DNA of 64,000 bases, from contig JAFAER010000012.1 of NCBI GenBank assembly GCA_023423895.1, forward strand, positions 1 through 64,000. Direction: 5' to 3'. Positions 31,264-39,889 of this stretch are shown here, piece by piece; the first letter of the stretch is position 1; each line of letters begins with the position of its first letter. Source of the stretch: Pseudomonadota bacterium (GTDB lineage Bacteria > Myxococcota_A > Polyangia > Polyangiales > Polyangiaceae). The notes below the pieces were generated by a model. The model made no database searches. It was not told the DNA's origin and was given only the letters and a program-made list of their open reading frames with translations. A program made the translations under genes and the position numbers.

Positions 31264-32703
31264 ATGCGCGCTCACACGCTTCGCACCGCGGTTCGGTTTG
31301 CAGGGATGATGGCCGCTCTTTCGGCCGTCACGTTCGCGGCTGCTCCGGCGCACGCGGGTGACGTCGAGGGCTCCGGCGGGAGCGGCCCGAACGCGTCGGT
31401 CGGCGCGGCGGCCCTGAAGTACGAGCACACGCAGGGCCTGCCCACGAGCATCGAGACCGGCTTCATGGGCCCGTCGATCGCGAAGGTGAACGTCGGCATC
31501 AAGATCGAGCCCGTGAAGAACGGCGGCCCGCTCTTCACCGTCGACATGCCGAAGGGCGCGCTCGTCCAGGCGAGCTGGGGGACGGACAAGAAGATCGTCC
31601 TGAAGGCGCAGGGCGGCGACCGCACCGACGGCCTCGTCACCGTCCGTCACACGCTGACCGCGTCGGTCGACTTCAAGATCGCCGCCGGCGGCATCAACGC
31701 GACGTTCTCCTACGACGCGACGAACCTGATCAACAAGATCCCCGGCGCGCGCTTCAACTACGACTCGAAGGCGCAATCGCAGTTCGCGCCCTGGGGGTTC
31801 ACGCCCGTCGAGACGAAGCTGAACTCCCCGGACGTGGCCAACGCCACGCTCTTCTCGATGGACATGAACCAGCTGCCCGACCTCGTGTCGAACAACGTGA
31901 AGGGCCACTTCGGCATCCGCGCCACGACGAAGCCGACGTTCGCGTACAAGACGACGAAGATCTTCCTCTCCGGCACGGACGGCGCGATCACCGACGGCTC
32001 GAGCGAGCTGACGATGGACGCGGTCGACGGCGACTTCATGGAGCTCATGACGGCGGTCGAAGGCGAGATGGCCGTGTCGGGCGCGATCAGCATCCAGCCG
32101 TTCGCTCACATCGACACGATCGGCGACGACTTCAACGTCAACACGGACCTCGGCGCTGACGTCTTCAGCCAGGCCTATACGACGCCGCCGACGAAGGTGA
32201 ACTTCCAGACCGCGCTCGTCCACATCCCGATGCCGAACGTCCACGTGCCGAAGCGCGGCATCGACCTCGGCCTGGTGAAGGTCGGCGGCAAGGCGACGAA
32301 GACGGTCGAAATCGAGAACTCGGGCGAGAAGGAGGCGGTCATGTCCTTCAAGAGCTCGAGCTCGGCGTTCTCGGTCACGAGCGAGACGGTGACCGTTGCG
32401 CCGAAGAGCACGTACGAGCTCACCATCAAGTTCTCTCCCGAGAGCGCGAACGCCGATCAGGCGGAGATCACCGTCGCGTCGAACGACGCCGACTCGCCGG
32501 AGCTGACGTTCAAGGTCGGCGCGAACGGCGCGGATGTCGGTCAGGACGAAGACGAGGAGGGCCTGCCCTACGGGTCGCTGGCCGACAGCGGCTGCGGCTG
32601 CAAGGCGGCTGGCACGTCGTCTCCCGTTCCCGGCTGGGCGGGGCTCGGTCTCGCGGGTCTCGGCGCCGTGGTCCTCTTCCGTCGCCGCCGCAACACGGCC
32701 TGA
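31264..32703 (+). CDS. Surface protein with ASH-like domain and MYXO-CTERM sorting tail
   Basis: A 479-residue exported protein. It has a Sec signal peptide (about 1-31, ending AAPAHA) and a large beta-rich body. Near 340-425 an ASH/ASPM-SPD-2-Hydin-like beta domain begins at LVKVGGKATKTVEIENSG. The C-terminal tail has the tripartite form of a MYXO-CTERM signal: DSGCGC, a hydrophobic helix (GWAGLGLAGLGAVVLF) and RRRR. In this system a myxosortase cleaves near the Cys motif and the protein is lipid-linked and sent to the cell surface. That fate is known for the family and inferred here. No myxosortase gene is in the window. Confidence 0.85.
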   Translation: MRAHTLRTAVRFAGMMAALSAVTFAAAPAHAGDVEGSGGSGPNASVGAAALKYEHTQGLPTSIETGFMGPSIAKVNVGIKIEPVKNGGPLFTVDMPKGALVQASWGTDKKIVLKAQGGDRTDGLVTVRHTLTASVDFKIAAGGINATFSYDATNLINKIPGARFNYDSKAQSQFAPWGFTPVETKLNSPDVANATLFSMDMNQLPDLVSNNVKGHFGIRATTKPTFAYKTTKIFLSGTDGAITDGSSELTMDAVDGDFMELMTAVEGEMAVSGAISIQPFAHIDTIGDDFNVNTDLGADVFSQAYTTPPTKVNFQTALVHIPMPNVHVPKRGIDLGLVKVGGKATKTVEIENSGEKEAVMSFKSSSSAFSVTSETVTVAPKSTYELTIKFSPESANADQAEITVASNDADSPELTFKVGANGADVGQDEDEEGLPYGSLADSGCGCKAAGTSSPVPGWAGLGLAGLGAVVLFRRRRNTA

Positions 32704-32802
32704 TCGAGCGGCGCACGAAGACACGAAGCTTACGCGTTTGGCCTGCGCGGGCCGTCCGCCTCCTCCTCCCTCCCAACGCCGTCCGCGCACGTCGAGCCGT
32801 TC

Positions 32803-32841
32803 GAAGCCCACCGGTGCCCAGAGAGGGACCCGGTGGGCTTC
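32803..32841. terminator. Strong hairpin between convergent genes
   Basis: A perfect 12-bp inverted repeat, GAAGCCCACCGG (32803-32814) and CCGGTGGGCTTC (32830-32841), with a 15-nt loop. It is followed by a short pyrimidine-rich stretch. It lies between the convergent surface-protein and MATE genes and could end transcription from both sides. Confidence 0.75.
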
Positions 32842-32875
32842 TCCTATTTCGTCGGCCGCCGCGCGGCTCGCTCGC

Positions 32876-34408
32876 TCACGCGTAGTCCTTCCGCCAGCCG
32901 CCGCGCTTCCAGCGAAGCCAGAAGAGCGTCGCGCCAATGGTGGTCTCGGCCACGAAGCCGAGCCAGCCGCCGAGCGCGCCGAGCCCGAAGATCTTGCCGA
33001 GGACGAGCGCGCTCGTCGGGACGCACGACCAGACCACGAGGACGCCGAGGATCATCACCACACGGACGTCCTTCGCGCCGCGGAGCGCTCCGCGGAGCAC
33101 GATGTTCACGGCGTCGAGCACCTGGAACACGGCCGCGACGAGGAGGAGCGCCTGGGCGTTCTTCACGACGGCAGGATCGGAGGAGAAGAAGCGACCGAGC
33201 AGGCCGCCGAAGATCGCGAAGCCGAGCCCACACGCCGCCATGAACCCGACGGCGAGCGCGAGGCCGCTGCGAACCGCGGCGTCGGCTTCGGCGAGACGGC
33301 GCCTGCCGAGCGCGCGACCGACGAGGACGCTCGCCGCCTCGGACACGGCGATGCCGGGAAGGAACGACACGCGGATCACGTTCAGGGCGATCTGATGCGC
33401 AGCGATCTCTTCCTTGCTGATCGAGCCGAGGACGACGGTGAACGCCGTGAACGCGAGCGTCTCCGCAGCGAACTGGATGCCCGTCGGCAGCCCGAGATCG
33501 CAGACCTCCCGCACCGCGCGGCCGAAGGAGAGGCGGCCCGCGTCGGGCACGGCCGCTCGTCGTTCGTCCCTCAGGAGCAGCAAGAACATCACCGCGAGCT
33601 CCAGGGTCTCCGTCGTCGCGGTCGCGTAGCCTCCGCCGCGTACGCCCAGCGCCGGGAGCCCCAGACGCCCGTAGATCAGCGCCCACGCGAACAGGGCATT
33701 GAAGGCATTGCCCGCGATGCCGACGATCATCGGCGTCCGCGAGTCGCCCATCGCCTGACGGTGCTGGATGAGCGCCGAGAGCGCGCACGTGGCGGGGGCG
33801 CCCAGCGTGACCGCCGCGAGGAACTCGCGCGCGTACGGCACGATCTCGGGCGCTGCACCGAGCCTCGACAGCAGCGGGCTCACATCGCGGCAGACGAGCA
33901 TGACGAGCACGCCGAACGCGCCGCCGAGCACGAGGCCCGCGCGCGCGTAGCCGAACCCGTGGTGCGCGTTGCCTTCGCCGATCGCGTGCGCCACGCGGAC
34001 CTTCACGCCGCGCATCGCCCCGAAAGAGAGCGAGTAGGCGAGGAACATGATCGTGGTCGCGAGACCGACGCCGCCGAGCGCCGCGGCGCCGAGGCCACCG
34101 ACGAGCTTGGTGTCGATCAGGCCGATCGCCGTCTCGCCGAGCATCGCCGCAGCGATCGGCCATGCGAGCTGGAAGAGCTCACGGGTGATGCCGCTGTGGA
34201 ACGTCCGCCAGATTCCGGAACGTGGTCGCGGTGGCGAGCCGTCGCCGTGTGATCCGGGTCGCCCTTCGGCGATGTCGTCGACCGTCCGTCCCTGCGTGAC
34301 GGGAACTGTCGACGACTGCGCGCCGCTGCGCGCGCCGTGGGCGACCTTGCGTTTCAACCGACTTTCGTCGGAGCTCTCCTCGAGACTCTCAGCACTTGGT
34401 GATGACAC
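32876..34408 (-). CDS. MATE-family multidrug/metabolite exporter
   Basis: A 510-residue transporter with 12 predicted transmembrane segments from about residue 75 on. MATE features include FQLAWPIAAAMLGE at the start of helix 1 and the internal two-fold repeat. It exports cationic or small organic compounds in exchange for Na+ or H+. The first 70 residues are charged and not conserved-looking, so a start further in is possible. A 37-codon Cys-containing frame lies 95 bp upstream on the same strand. An exporter role for that product is possible but unsupported by any modifying enzyme. Confidence 0.85.
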   Translation of the reverse strand: MSSPSAESLEESSDESRLKRKVAHGARSGAQSSTVPVTQGRTVDDIAEGRPGSHGDGSPPRPRSGIWRTFHSGITRELFQLAWPIAAAMLGETAIGLIDTKLVGGLGAAALGGVGLATTIMFLAYSLSFGAMRGVKVRVAHAIGEGNAHHGFGYARAGLVLGGAFGVLVMLVCRDVSPLLSRLGAAPEIVPYAREFLAAVTLGAPATCALSALIQHRQAMGDSRTPMIVGIAGNAFNALFAWALIYGRLGLPALGVRGGGYATATTETLELAVMFLLLLRDERRAAVPDAGRLSFGRAVREVCDLGLPTGIQFAAETLAFTAFTVVLGSISKEEIAAHQIALNVIRVSFLPGIAVSEAASVLVGRALGRRRLAEADAAVRSGLALAVGFMAACGLGFAIFGGLLGRFFSSDPAVVKNAQALLLVAAVFQVLDAVNIVLRGALRGAKDVRVVMILGVLVVWSCVPTSALVLGKIFGLGALGGWLGFVAETTIGATLFWLRWKRGGWRKDYA

Positions 34409-34503
34409 GACCGTGATCTCTCTCGGAGCCCGACGTCGACCTCGATGACGCTCTCTGCGTCACCGTGGGCCGGGCTCCGTGGTTTCCACGGCGGTGACGC
34501 GAG

Positions 34504-34617
34504 CTAGCTGACCCCGACGCACTTCACGCGCGTCCCGAAGGCGCACGGAAGGCACTGGTCGACGACGACGACGACGTGAATCGTCGTGTCGAGATCCCAG
34601 TGGTCGAGGTTGCTCAT
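34504..34617 (-). CDS. Very small Cys-containing peptide gene (candidate)
   Basis: A 37-residue frame starting at ATG 34617. The N-terminal part is acidic (MSNLDHWDLDTT), then five Val codons (a GTC run), then a C-terminal part with three Cys in the order C-x2-C-x8-C. The acidic leader and Cys-rich end look like a ribosomally made, modified peptide precursor, and a MATE exporter gene follows 95 bp downstream. No clear ribosome-binding site is seen and no modification enzyme is close. The frame stays open upstream to a TTG at 34707, so the start is uncertain. Confidence 0.3.
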   Translation of the reverse strand: MSNLDHWDLDTTIHVVVVVDQCLPCAFGTRVKCVGVS

Positions 34618-34786
34618 CGTCGTCAACACGCGCTCACCATGACAGACCGCTCGATGCTCGTCAAACGAGTGAGCGGAGAGCATCGTGCCGCCGATCGCTC
34701 TTCGCAAGGGGCCACTCGCGACTTTCTTGGTGGCCGCTCATCCGGCCGCTCCCCACGCTCGCTCAGCAGGCCGGCCGCACGACGGA

Positions 34787-35593
34787 TCACGACGACGGTC
34801 GCACGAACCGATAGACGCTCGCGGGCTTCGATGCGGTCGGACGTTTGCCACGCGCGGGCTCGACGAGGCCGTCCTCGACGAGCCTGAGGAACTTCTTCCG
34901 GAAGTTGCCGGGATCGAGCGTCTCTCCGCGGATCGCCTCGTGCACCGCGCGGAGCTCCTGGATGGTGAACGTCTCCGACACGAGCTCGAATGCGAGCGCG
35001 GTCCGATCGAGATCGGCGCGCATGCGTTCGAGCGCGGCATCGACGATCTCGGCATGGTCGAACGCGAGCTCGGTTCGAGCCTTCTTGGACCCCGTGAGGT
35101 CGGCAACGTCGAACCACTTCGCGTGCGAGACGTCGCCGCCCGCGCGGATGAGCGGGACGAGCGTCGGGCGCACGAGCGCGTAGTACGCGACGCTGATCAC
35201 GCGCATGCGCGGATCGCGTCCCGGTCGTCCGAACGTCTTCACCTGCTCGAGGAAGACGTTGCCGGATTCGGTGTGCGAGAGCCCCGTCTCCTCGAGGAGC
35301 TCACGATGAGCCGCCGCATCCAGGTCCTCGCCCTGATCTTTGCGGTCGTCGCTCACGCGCACGAAGCCGCCAGGCAGCGCCCAGCGCCCCTTGAAGGGAT
35401 GTTCGTTGCGCCGGACGAACAGGACGTGAAGGAGCTTGTCGATCACGGTGAACACGACGAGGTCCACCGTCACCGACGGCCGCGGGTATTCGCCGGGCCG
35501 GTACGTCGCGAGGAACCGCTCCTCGCCCTCGCCTGAGGTGTCCTCGGTGTTCGAGCCGCCGGCCTCGGTCTTGCGCTTGGGCGTCTTCGTCAT
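34787..35593 (-). CDS. nrtR: NrtR-type Nudix transcriptional regulator of NAD metabolism
   Basis: A 268-residue protein. The N-terminal Nudix-like domain (about 35-170) has a degenerate Nudix box: AAHRELLEETGL is kept but the first Gly of the consensus is Asp. This fits NrtR proteins, which bind ADP-ribose or related ligands rather than hydrolyse them efficiently. The C-terminal 80 residues form the winged-helix DNA-binding domain (FTIQELRAVHEAIRGETLDP, FRKKFLRLVEDGLVEP). It lies downstream of a nicotinamidase-like gene on the same strand, the expected NrtR context. The start at 35593 is chosen for its Lys-rich lead and the absence of conserved sequence upstream. Confidence 0.82.
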   Translation of the reverse strand: MTKTPKRKTEAGGSNTEDTSGEGEERFLATYRPGEYPRPSVTVDLVVFTVIDKLLHVLFVRRNEHPFKGRWALPGGFVRVSDDRKDQGEDLDAAAHRELLEETGLSHTESGNVFLEQVKTFGRPGRDPRMRVISVAYYALVRPTLVPLIRAGGDVSHAKWFDVADLTGSKKARTELAFDHAEIVDAALERMRADLDRTALAFELVSETFTIQELRAVHEAIRGETLDPGNFRKKFLRLVEDGLVEPARGKRPTASKPASVYRFVRPSS

Positions 35594-35751
35594 GCTTTCG
35601 CTGCGGGGAGATGCGGGGAGATGCGGGGCCCCGCTCACCGGCCTCGCGCAGCGAAGACGATACCGAAAGCTGGTGGGGCTACGGCGCGAAAATGCCGGCG
35701 CTCGCTCTCCGGCCGGACGGCACCGTGCGCGGCTCGCGGAGACGGAGCCGG

Positions 35752-36720
35752 TCAGATAGAGAGAGGATCGGTGGTCTTCACGAAGTTCATGCCCGCGCTC
35801 CGCAGCTCGGCGAAGCCCAGCTCGGCGATGCGCGGGAAGTCGAGCGTCGGCGGGAGCGGATCGAGGGCAGGGGAGGGCACCGGGCTCGTCGCGTCCTCGA
35901 GGATGAACACCTTGCTCATCAGCTTCGGGTCGACCTCGGCGATGTGCGCCTGCATGTCTCGCAGGGTCGACAGCACGCAATGCGACTTCGCCTGACCGAA
36001 GACGTAGACGCGATCGAAGTCCATCAGCATCTCGAACAGCTTCGCGTTGAACGCGCCGACGCTCCGTCCGGCGAGCTCGCGGACTTCGGGCGACAGCGCG
36101 GAGTAGTTCTCCGTCATGGCGTGCGTTCCCTTGGTCTCGAAGTAGGCCTGGGACGAGCGCACGAGCGAGTGGAACATCGACGCTTCCATCAGCGCAGGGA
36201 CGAGCGCGTGGCTCACTCCGCCGAGGAGCGCGTGATACGGCCAGATGGTGAGGAGGTACTTGCCGGTCGCTTCGAGCTTCTTCACGTATTCCAGGCACTG
36301 CGCTGGATGTTCGACCGGCCTCCAGCGACCCTTCTCGATGTCGTTCGTCGTGATCGGAGTGAACGGCGGCGGGTGCTTGCCTTCATCGTCGAGCCACCAC
36401 GCGGGGTGGAAGATCTGGAAGATGCGGTGGGTATCGAGCGAGAAGTGGAGCTGCGTGATCCGATCGAGGTTGCGGTAGAGCCAGTCGAGCGTGCGCTGCA
36501 TGTCCTCCACCGCGCCCGGAACGAAGAGGCTCGCGCCCGGCGTGCAGAAGCCGATCTGCGCGTCGATCCCGAAGACGGCGATCTTCACCTCGTCCCGCGA
36601 CGCGGGCGCGATGGCGTGCTTCTTCCGGTAGTCGTCCGCGATCTCCGCCACGAGCGAGCCGCGCTCGACGTACACGGATGAGACCTTGGACGGCTCGTAG
36701 AACAGCGGCGCGGGAAGCAT
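35752..36720 (-). CDS. Nicotinamidase-like cysteine hydrolase (isochorismatase family)
   Basis: A 322-residue enzyme, longer than PncA (about 210). The triad is visible: Asp53 (FGIDAQIGF), a Lys probably at 197 (FETKGTH) and Cys248 (QAKSHCVLST). The metal site is DTH...H (D96, H98, H105). IWPYHALLGG matches the family loop. It probably converts nicotinamide to nicotinate for NAD salvage, supported by the NrtR gene next to it. Isochorismatase-type or other amide substrates remain possible. The start codon follows an AAAGGAG ribosome-binding site. Confidence 0.8.
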   Translation of the reverse strand: MLPAPLFYEPSKVSSVYVERGSLVAEIADDYRKKHAIAPASRDEVKIAVFGIDAQIGFCTPGASLFVPGAVEDMQRTLDWLYRNLDRITQLHFSLDTHRIFQIFHPAWWLDDEGKHPPPFTPITTNDIEKGRWRPVEHPAQCLEYVKKLEATGKYLLTIWPYHALLGGVSHALVPALMEASMFHSLVRSSQAYFETKGTHAMTENYSALSPEVRELAGRSVGAFNAKLFEMLMDFDRVYVFGQAKSHCVLSTLRDMQAHIAEVDPKLMSKVFILEDATSPVPSPALDPLPPTLDFPRIAELGFAELRSAGMNFVKTTDPLSI

Positions 36721-37111
36721 GGGATTCGGCTCCTTTCAGCGACGGACCAGAGATGGGCTCGGTTCGTATTCGTCTCGCCTCGCGCTTGCGATCACGCGAG
36801 CCCGACGACCAGCTTGGTGTCGGCAACGAACGTGTCCTGCGTCCCGGAGAACATGCGCGCCCCGGCGCCCCTTCGCTCGTCGCGATCGGTGCCGCGAGCT
36901 CGATCCGGCTGGCGCTCGCATGTGGTCGAGCCTCGAAGCTCATATTGAGTCCGATGTACTCCAAGTCAAGGCTCCGCTCCCGTGCTCCGCTGGGCGTTCG
37001 AGGCCCGGTACGACGCGCACGGCTCACGAGGAGCGCGCGGCTGCGAGAGCACGGACGCTCGAGGCCTCAGCAAGCGGGGCACGCGCGATGAGCGGCGCCC
37101 GGACGTGGCCG
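36721..37111. other. Intergenic region with promoter/operator, otherwise gene-free
   Basis: 391 bp between the nicotinamidase gene and the small hypothetical gene on the same strand. Apart from the promoter-like site at 36940-36969 nothing could be recognised. Confidence 0.4.
36940..36969 (-). promoter_or_regulatory. Candidate promoter with operator-like inverted repeat in its spacer
   Basis: On the minus strand: -35 TTGACT (36969-36964), an 18-nt spacer and -10 ATATGA (36945-36940). The spacer contains the inverted repeat GAGT-N7-ACTC (36947-36961). It would drive the nicotinamidase/NrtR genes with a leader of about 215 nt. NrtR is the obvious candidate repressor, but the site does not match an operator I can name. 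Confidence 0.4.
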
Positions 37112-37390
37112 CTACTCGTCGTGCGGGTTGCCGTTCGGGCTCACGGTCGCCGGCGGGCTCCGGAACACGAGGCCGCTCGGCGTCGTCCCGAACCAGGGGG
37201 AGGCGAGGCCGCACTGGGTGCAGACGAGACGGTACGCTTTCGCTGCGCCGTCGACCGCGAGCGCCATTCCGGCGGTGTCGCGCGGGCAACGGATGACCTC
37301 ACCGGCCCGGAACTTTGCCCAGAGCTGCGTGATCTCCGCATGCGACAGGTGCGGTGACTCTGGCGGGCTCCCGCCGCCCTTCTCGCTCAT
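37112..37390 (-). CDS. Small hypothetical protein with Cys motifs
   Basis: A 92-residue protein. The central part has RCPRDTAGMAL and LVCTQCGLASPWF, so Cys residues are spaced like a small zinc-binding unit. The N-terminal helix (HAEITQLWAKFRAGEVI) looks like a folded segment. No named family is recognised. It is divergent from the SDR gene at 37624, with the phased-repeat region between them. Confidence 0.6.
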   Translation of the reverse strand: MSEKGGGSPPESPHLSHAEITQLWAKFRAGEVIRCPRDTAGMALAVDGAAKAYRLVCTQCGLASPWFGTTPSGLVFRSPPATVSPNGNPHDE

Positions 37391-37434
37391 TGCCCCCCTT
37401 TCTACACTCGAATCGGTTCGCGCGACACCTTCCT

Positions 37435-37500
37435 CTCGAGGTCATCTCGAGATCCTCTCGAGATCCTCTCGAGAGCGTCTCGCAGAATCCTCTCGCAGAC
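37435..37500. repeat. 11-bp-period repeat in a divergent promoter region
   Basis: TCTCGA (or TCTCGC) recurs at 37435, 37446, 37457, 37468 and 37479, exactly 11 bp apart, then at 37492 and 37512. The consensus unit is TCTCGAGATCC. One repeat per helical turn puts all copies on the same face of the DNA, as for a cooperatively binding protein. The array sits between the divergent genes at 37390 and 37624. Confidence 0.7.
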
Positions 37501-37623
37501 TGGCGCAGTCTCTCGCGGCGAGGCGGGCGCCAGAGGGTCGGTCTTCACGTATCCTTGCGGCGATCGGCGTCCCCGACGCGCGCCGAAAGGCCGGCGGGGC
37601 CCGAAGTGAGGTATAGGGAACAC

Positions 37624-38400
37624 ATGATCCGGGATGCTCGGCAGCCCTCCGCCAAGAAGGACCCGTCGCAGGCGCGGCAGAGTCGCAGGGTTCTCGTCGT
37701 CGGAGCGACGGGCCGCCTCGGCGTGGCGATCGCCGAAGCCCTGGCCGACCGCGGCGACGAGGTCGTCCTCACCGCGCGCGATCCCAACAAGCTCGAGCAG
37801 CTCGCCGCGTCGCTCGATCGCGGCCGGGGCCCGGCGCACCTCGTTTGCGCGGACCTCACGCACCGCGATGCGGTCGCGCAGATCGTCGAGGGCCTCCGGG
37901 CGGAGCTCCCTCCGACGGACGACCGCGGGAGCGTCGACGACATCGTGCTCGCGTGCGGTCCGTTCCCGCGGACGCCGTTCGACGAGCTTCGGCGTGAGGA
38001 TCTCGAGCGGACGCTCACGGTGCATTGCATCGCGCCGCTGCTCCTCGTCCACGCGCTCGCCGGCGATCTCGCGAAGGCGCAAGGCGCCGTCGTCGCGCTC
38101 GGCGATGCGGGCACGACCCGCCCTTACGAGCACCACGTCGCGTATCTGACGGCCAAGGGCGCCGTGAAGACGGGCCTTCGCGCGCTCGCCGTCGAGCTCG
38201 CGCCGGACGTCCGCGTGAACATCGTGGAGCTCGGCATCGTCGCGGACCCCGAAGCCGATGCCGATCCGCTCCGCCAGCACCGCCTCGCGACGCGCTCGCA
38301 GCTAGGCCGCTTCGGCACCCCCGAAGAGGTCGTGCACGTCGTACTCTCCCTCCTCGACTCGACGTGGGCCACAGGGGAAATCTGGGGCATCGGCCGCTGA
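37624..38400 (+). CDS. SDR-family oxidoreductase (pteridine-reductase-like)
   Basis: A 258-residue classical-length SDR. The dinucleotide motif is GATGRLG (about 27-33) with basic residue ARD after strand 2, suggesting NADP(H). The active site YLTAK has Tyr and Lys at the right spacing. The usual NNAG is replaced by ACGPF, as in some pteridine-reductase-like members. The substrate is unknown. The ATG at 37624 lies 6 nt after a TATAGG hexamer (37612-37617), so the mRNA may have almost no leader. Confidence 0.8.
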   Translation: MIRDARQPSAKKDPSQARQSRRVLVVGATGRLGVAIAEALADRGDEVVLTARDPNKLEQLAASLDRGRGPAHLVCADLTHRDAVAQIVEGLRAELPPTDDRGSVDDIVLACGPFPRTPFDELRREDLERTLTVHCIAPLLLVHALAGDLAKAQGAVVALGDAGTTRPYEHHVAYLTAKGAVKTGLRALAVELAPDVRVNIVELGIVADPEADADPLRQHRLATRSQLGRFGTPEEVVHVVLSLLDSTWATGEIWGIGR

Positions 38401-38438
38401 GCGCGGCCTGAGGCCTGAAGCCTGAGGCGTGCTCTCTC

Positions 38439-39620
38439 CTACTTCCCCTTCCGCGCCAGCTGCTGCTTCGCGGCGGTCTGGATCGCGCCGCTGACCTCTT
38501 TGCTCTTCGCCAGCGTCTTGATGTCGTTCTCCCGCAGGTGGAGGACGAACTTGGAGGCGTGACCGAACGGCGTGCGCGGGTTCGCGACGAGGTTGAACTT
38601 CACCATGTAGTGGCGCGTCCACTCCTTGTTGATCGCGATCTCGCGGAGGACGTCCTCGGCGACGTTGCGAAGGCCCGCGATGCGCACGATCTCGGCGTCG
38701 CTGACGCCGGCCGTGCTGAGCGCAGCGACGGCGACGAGCGGGTTGGCATCGCGCACGCCGAGCATCCGGAGCGCCTTCACGTCGTAGCGCTCTTCGCCGA
38801 TCTCCCTGCCGTGCTGGTCGTAGTGCTTCATCGTCGCGACGTTCAAGAAACGGATCTTCGCGGCCGGCCGGAGCTCCGCCCAGATGGCGTGGAGCGGACG
38901 GGCCTTCGCGATGACCTCCTCCTGGCCGGTCTCCGGGTTGAGCTCGTGCGTGTCCTCGCCGTCGGCGAGCTGTAGCTCCTTCGCTTTGGCGGCGAGGTCG
39001 TCGAATTGCTCGTCGTCGAACGAGCGCTCTTCCGTCGGCTCGGCGATGAGCTCGCCCTGGATCGCTTGCTTCGCCTGGGCGAACGCCGGGATGGCGAGCT
39101 CGATGTCGTTGCGGACCGCGAGCTCGAGGATGCGGTCTGCCGTCGACATGCGGCAGTTCTTGTTGAGGTAGAGCTTCTCGATGATCGTCGGATGGGCGAG
39201 GAGCCGCTCCTCGTTCGTCGCGATGAGCTCGCAGACGCCTTCGGTCGCGATGCCGGCCATCGCGGCGACCGTGTCCGCAACGATGGCCGGGTGCTGCAGC
39301 ACCTTCTCCGAGATCGCCGCGTCGGTCGCGTAGAGCGGCCCGAGCGCGTCGAGGACTCCGGGATGCAGGTCCGGTGACGCGAGCGCGCCGTTGATGAGCG
39401 GCGGCGGCAGCTTCTCGAGCGTCTTCTTCGCCGTCTCCGCGTTTGCGTCGGCGCCTTGCGAGAGGACGACGACGACGGCGAGGATCGCGGTCGGCGGAAG
39501 GCCGGGGACGAGACCCTTGGCCGCCATCGCCTTGAGCGGCGGCGGCCCGGACGGATCGAGGATCTTCTGTGCCGGCCCGGGAAGGGTCGAGGGGTCGATG
39601 GCGGGGACGCTCACACTCAC
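38439..39620 (-). CDS. Hypothetical helical (HEAT/LRV-like repeat) protein
   Basis: A 393-residue protein without signal or membrane segment. It is almost entirely helical, with repeated patterns such as VLQHPAIVADTVAAMA, LLAHPTIIEKLYLNKN and VLREIAINKEWT that resemble a helical-repeat solenoid. A charged acidic insertion (about 190-235) splits it. Similar uncharacterised proteins occur in myxobacteria; no function can be given. It is convergent with the SDR gene at 38400. Confidence 0.6.
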   Translation of the reverse strand: MSVSVPAIDPSTLPGPAQKILDPSGPPPLKAMAAKGLVPGLPPTAILAVVVVLSQGADANAETAKKTLEKLPPPLINGALASPDLHPGVLDALGPLYATDAAISEKVLQHPAIVADTVAAMAGIATEGVCELIATNEERLLAHPTIIEKLYLNKNCRMSTADRILELAVRNDIELAIPAFAQAKQAIQGELIAEPTEERSFDDEQFDDLAAKAKELQLADGEDTHELNPETGQEEVIAKARPLHAIWAELRPAAKIRFLNVATMKHYDQHGREIGEERYDVKALRMLGVRDANPLVAVAALSTAGVSDAEIVRIAGLRNVAEDVLREIAINKEWTRHYMVKFNLVANPRTPFGHASKFVLHLRENDIKTLAKSKEVSGAIQTAAKQQLARKGK

Positions 39621-39889
39621 GACAGCTCGGAGCTTACGTGCATGAGCGGAGGCACGCCAGCCACCGCGCTCGCTTCACCCGAACGGATGACATTCAGCGC
39701 GAGGCGAGACGAGACGAGACGAGACGAGGCGAGACGAGGCGAGGCGAGACGAGACCAGACCAGACGGGACCAGACGCGACGCGACCTGGCGAAGGTGCGA
39801 TCGTGGATTTACCTTCGCGCTTGCAGATGTTTCCATTGCGCGTGCTCGCCTGAACGGCGCGTGCAGAACGGGAAAGAGGAGAGTCGACG
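39621..39889. other. Leader/promoter region of the SPFH gene, containing a pentanucleotide array
   Basis: 269 bp with no gene. Its main content is the 5-bp tandem array described separately. After it comes a lower-GC stretch (about 39800-39840) likely to hold the promoter, and GAGAGGAGAG just before the ATG at 39890 as ribosome-binding site. Confidence 0.5.
39701..39785 (+). repeat. Pentanucleotide tandem repeat (GAGAC/GAGGC/CAGAC)
   Basis: Seventeen 5-bp units in a row, mostly GAGAC and GAGGC, degenerating to CAGAC, GGGAC and GCGAC toward the 3' end. It lies about 105 bp upstream of the SPFH gene start and could change promoter spacing by slippage. Confidence 0.85.

Noticed and set aside
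39701..39785. CRISPR array
   Set aside because: Units are 5 bp with no spacers and no cas genes in the window.
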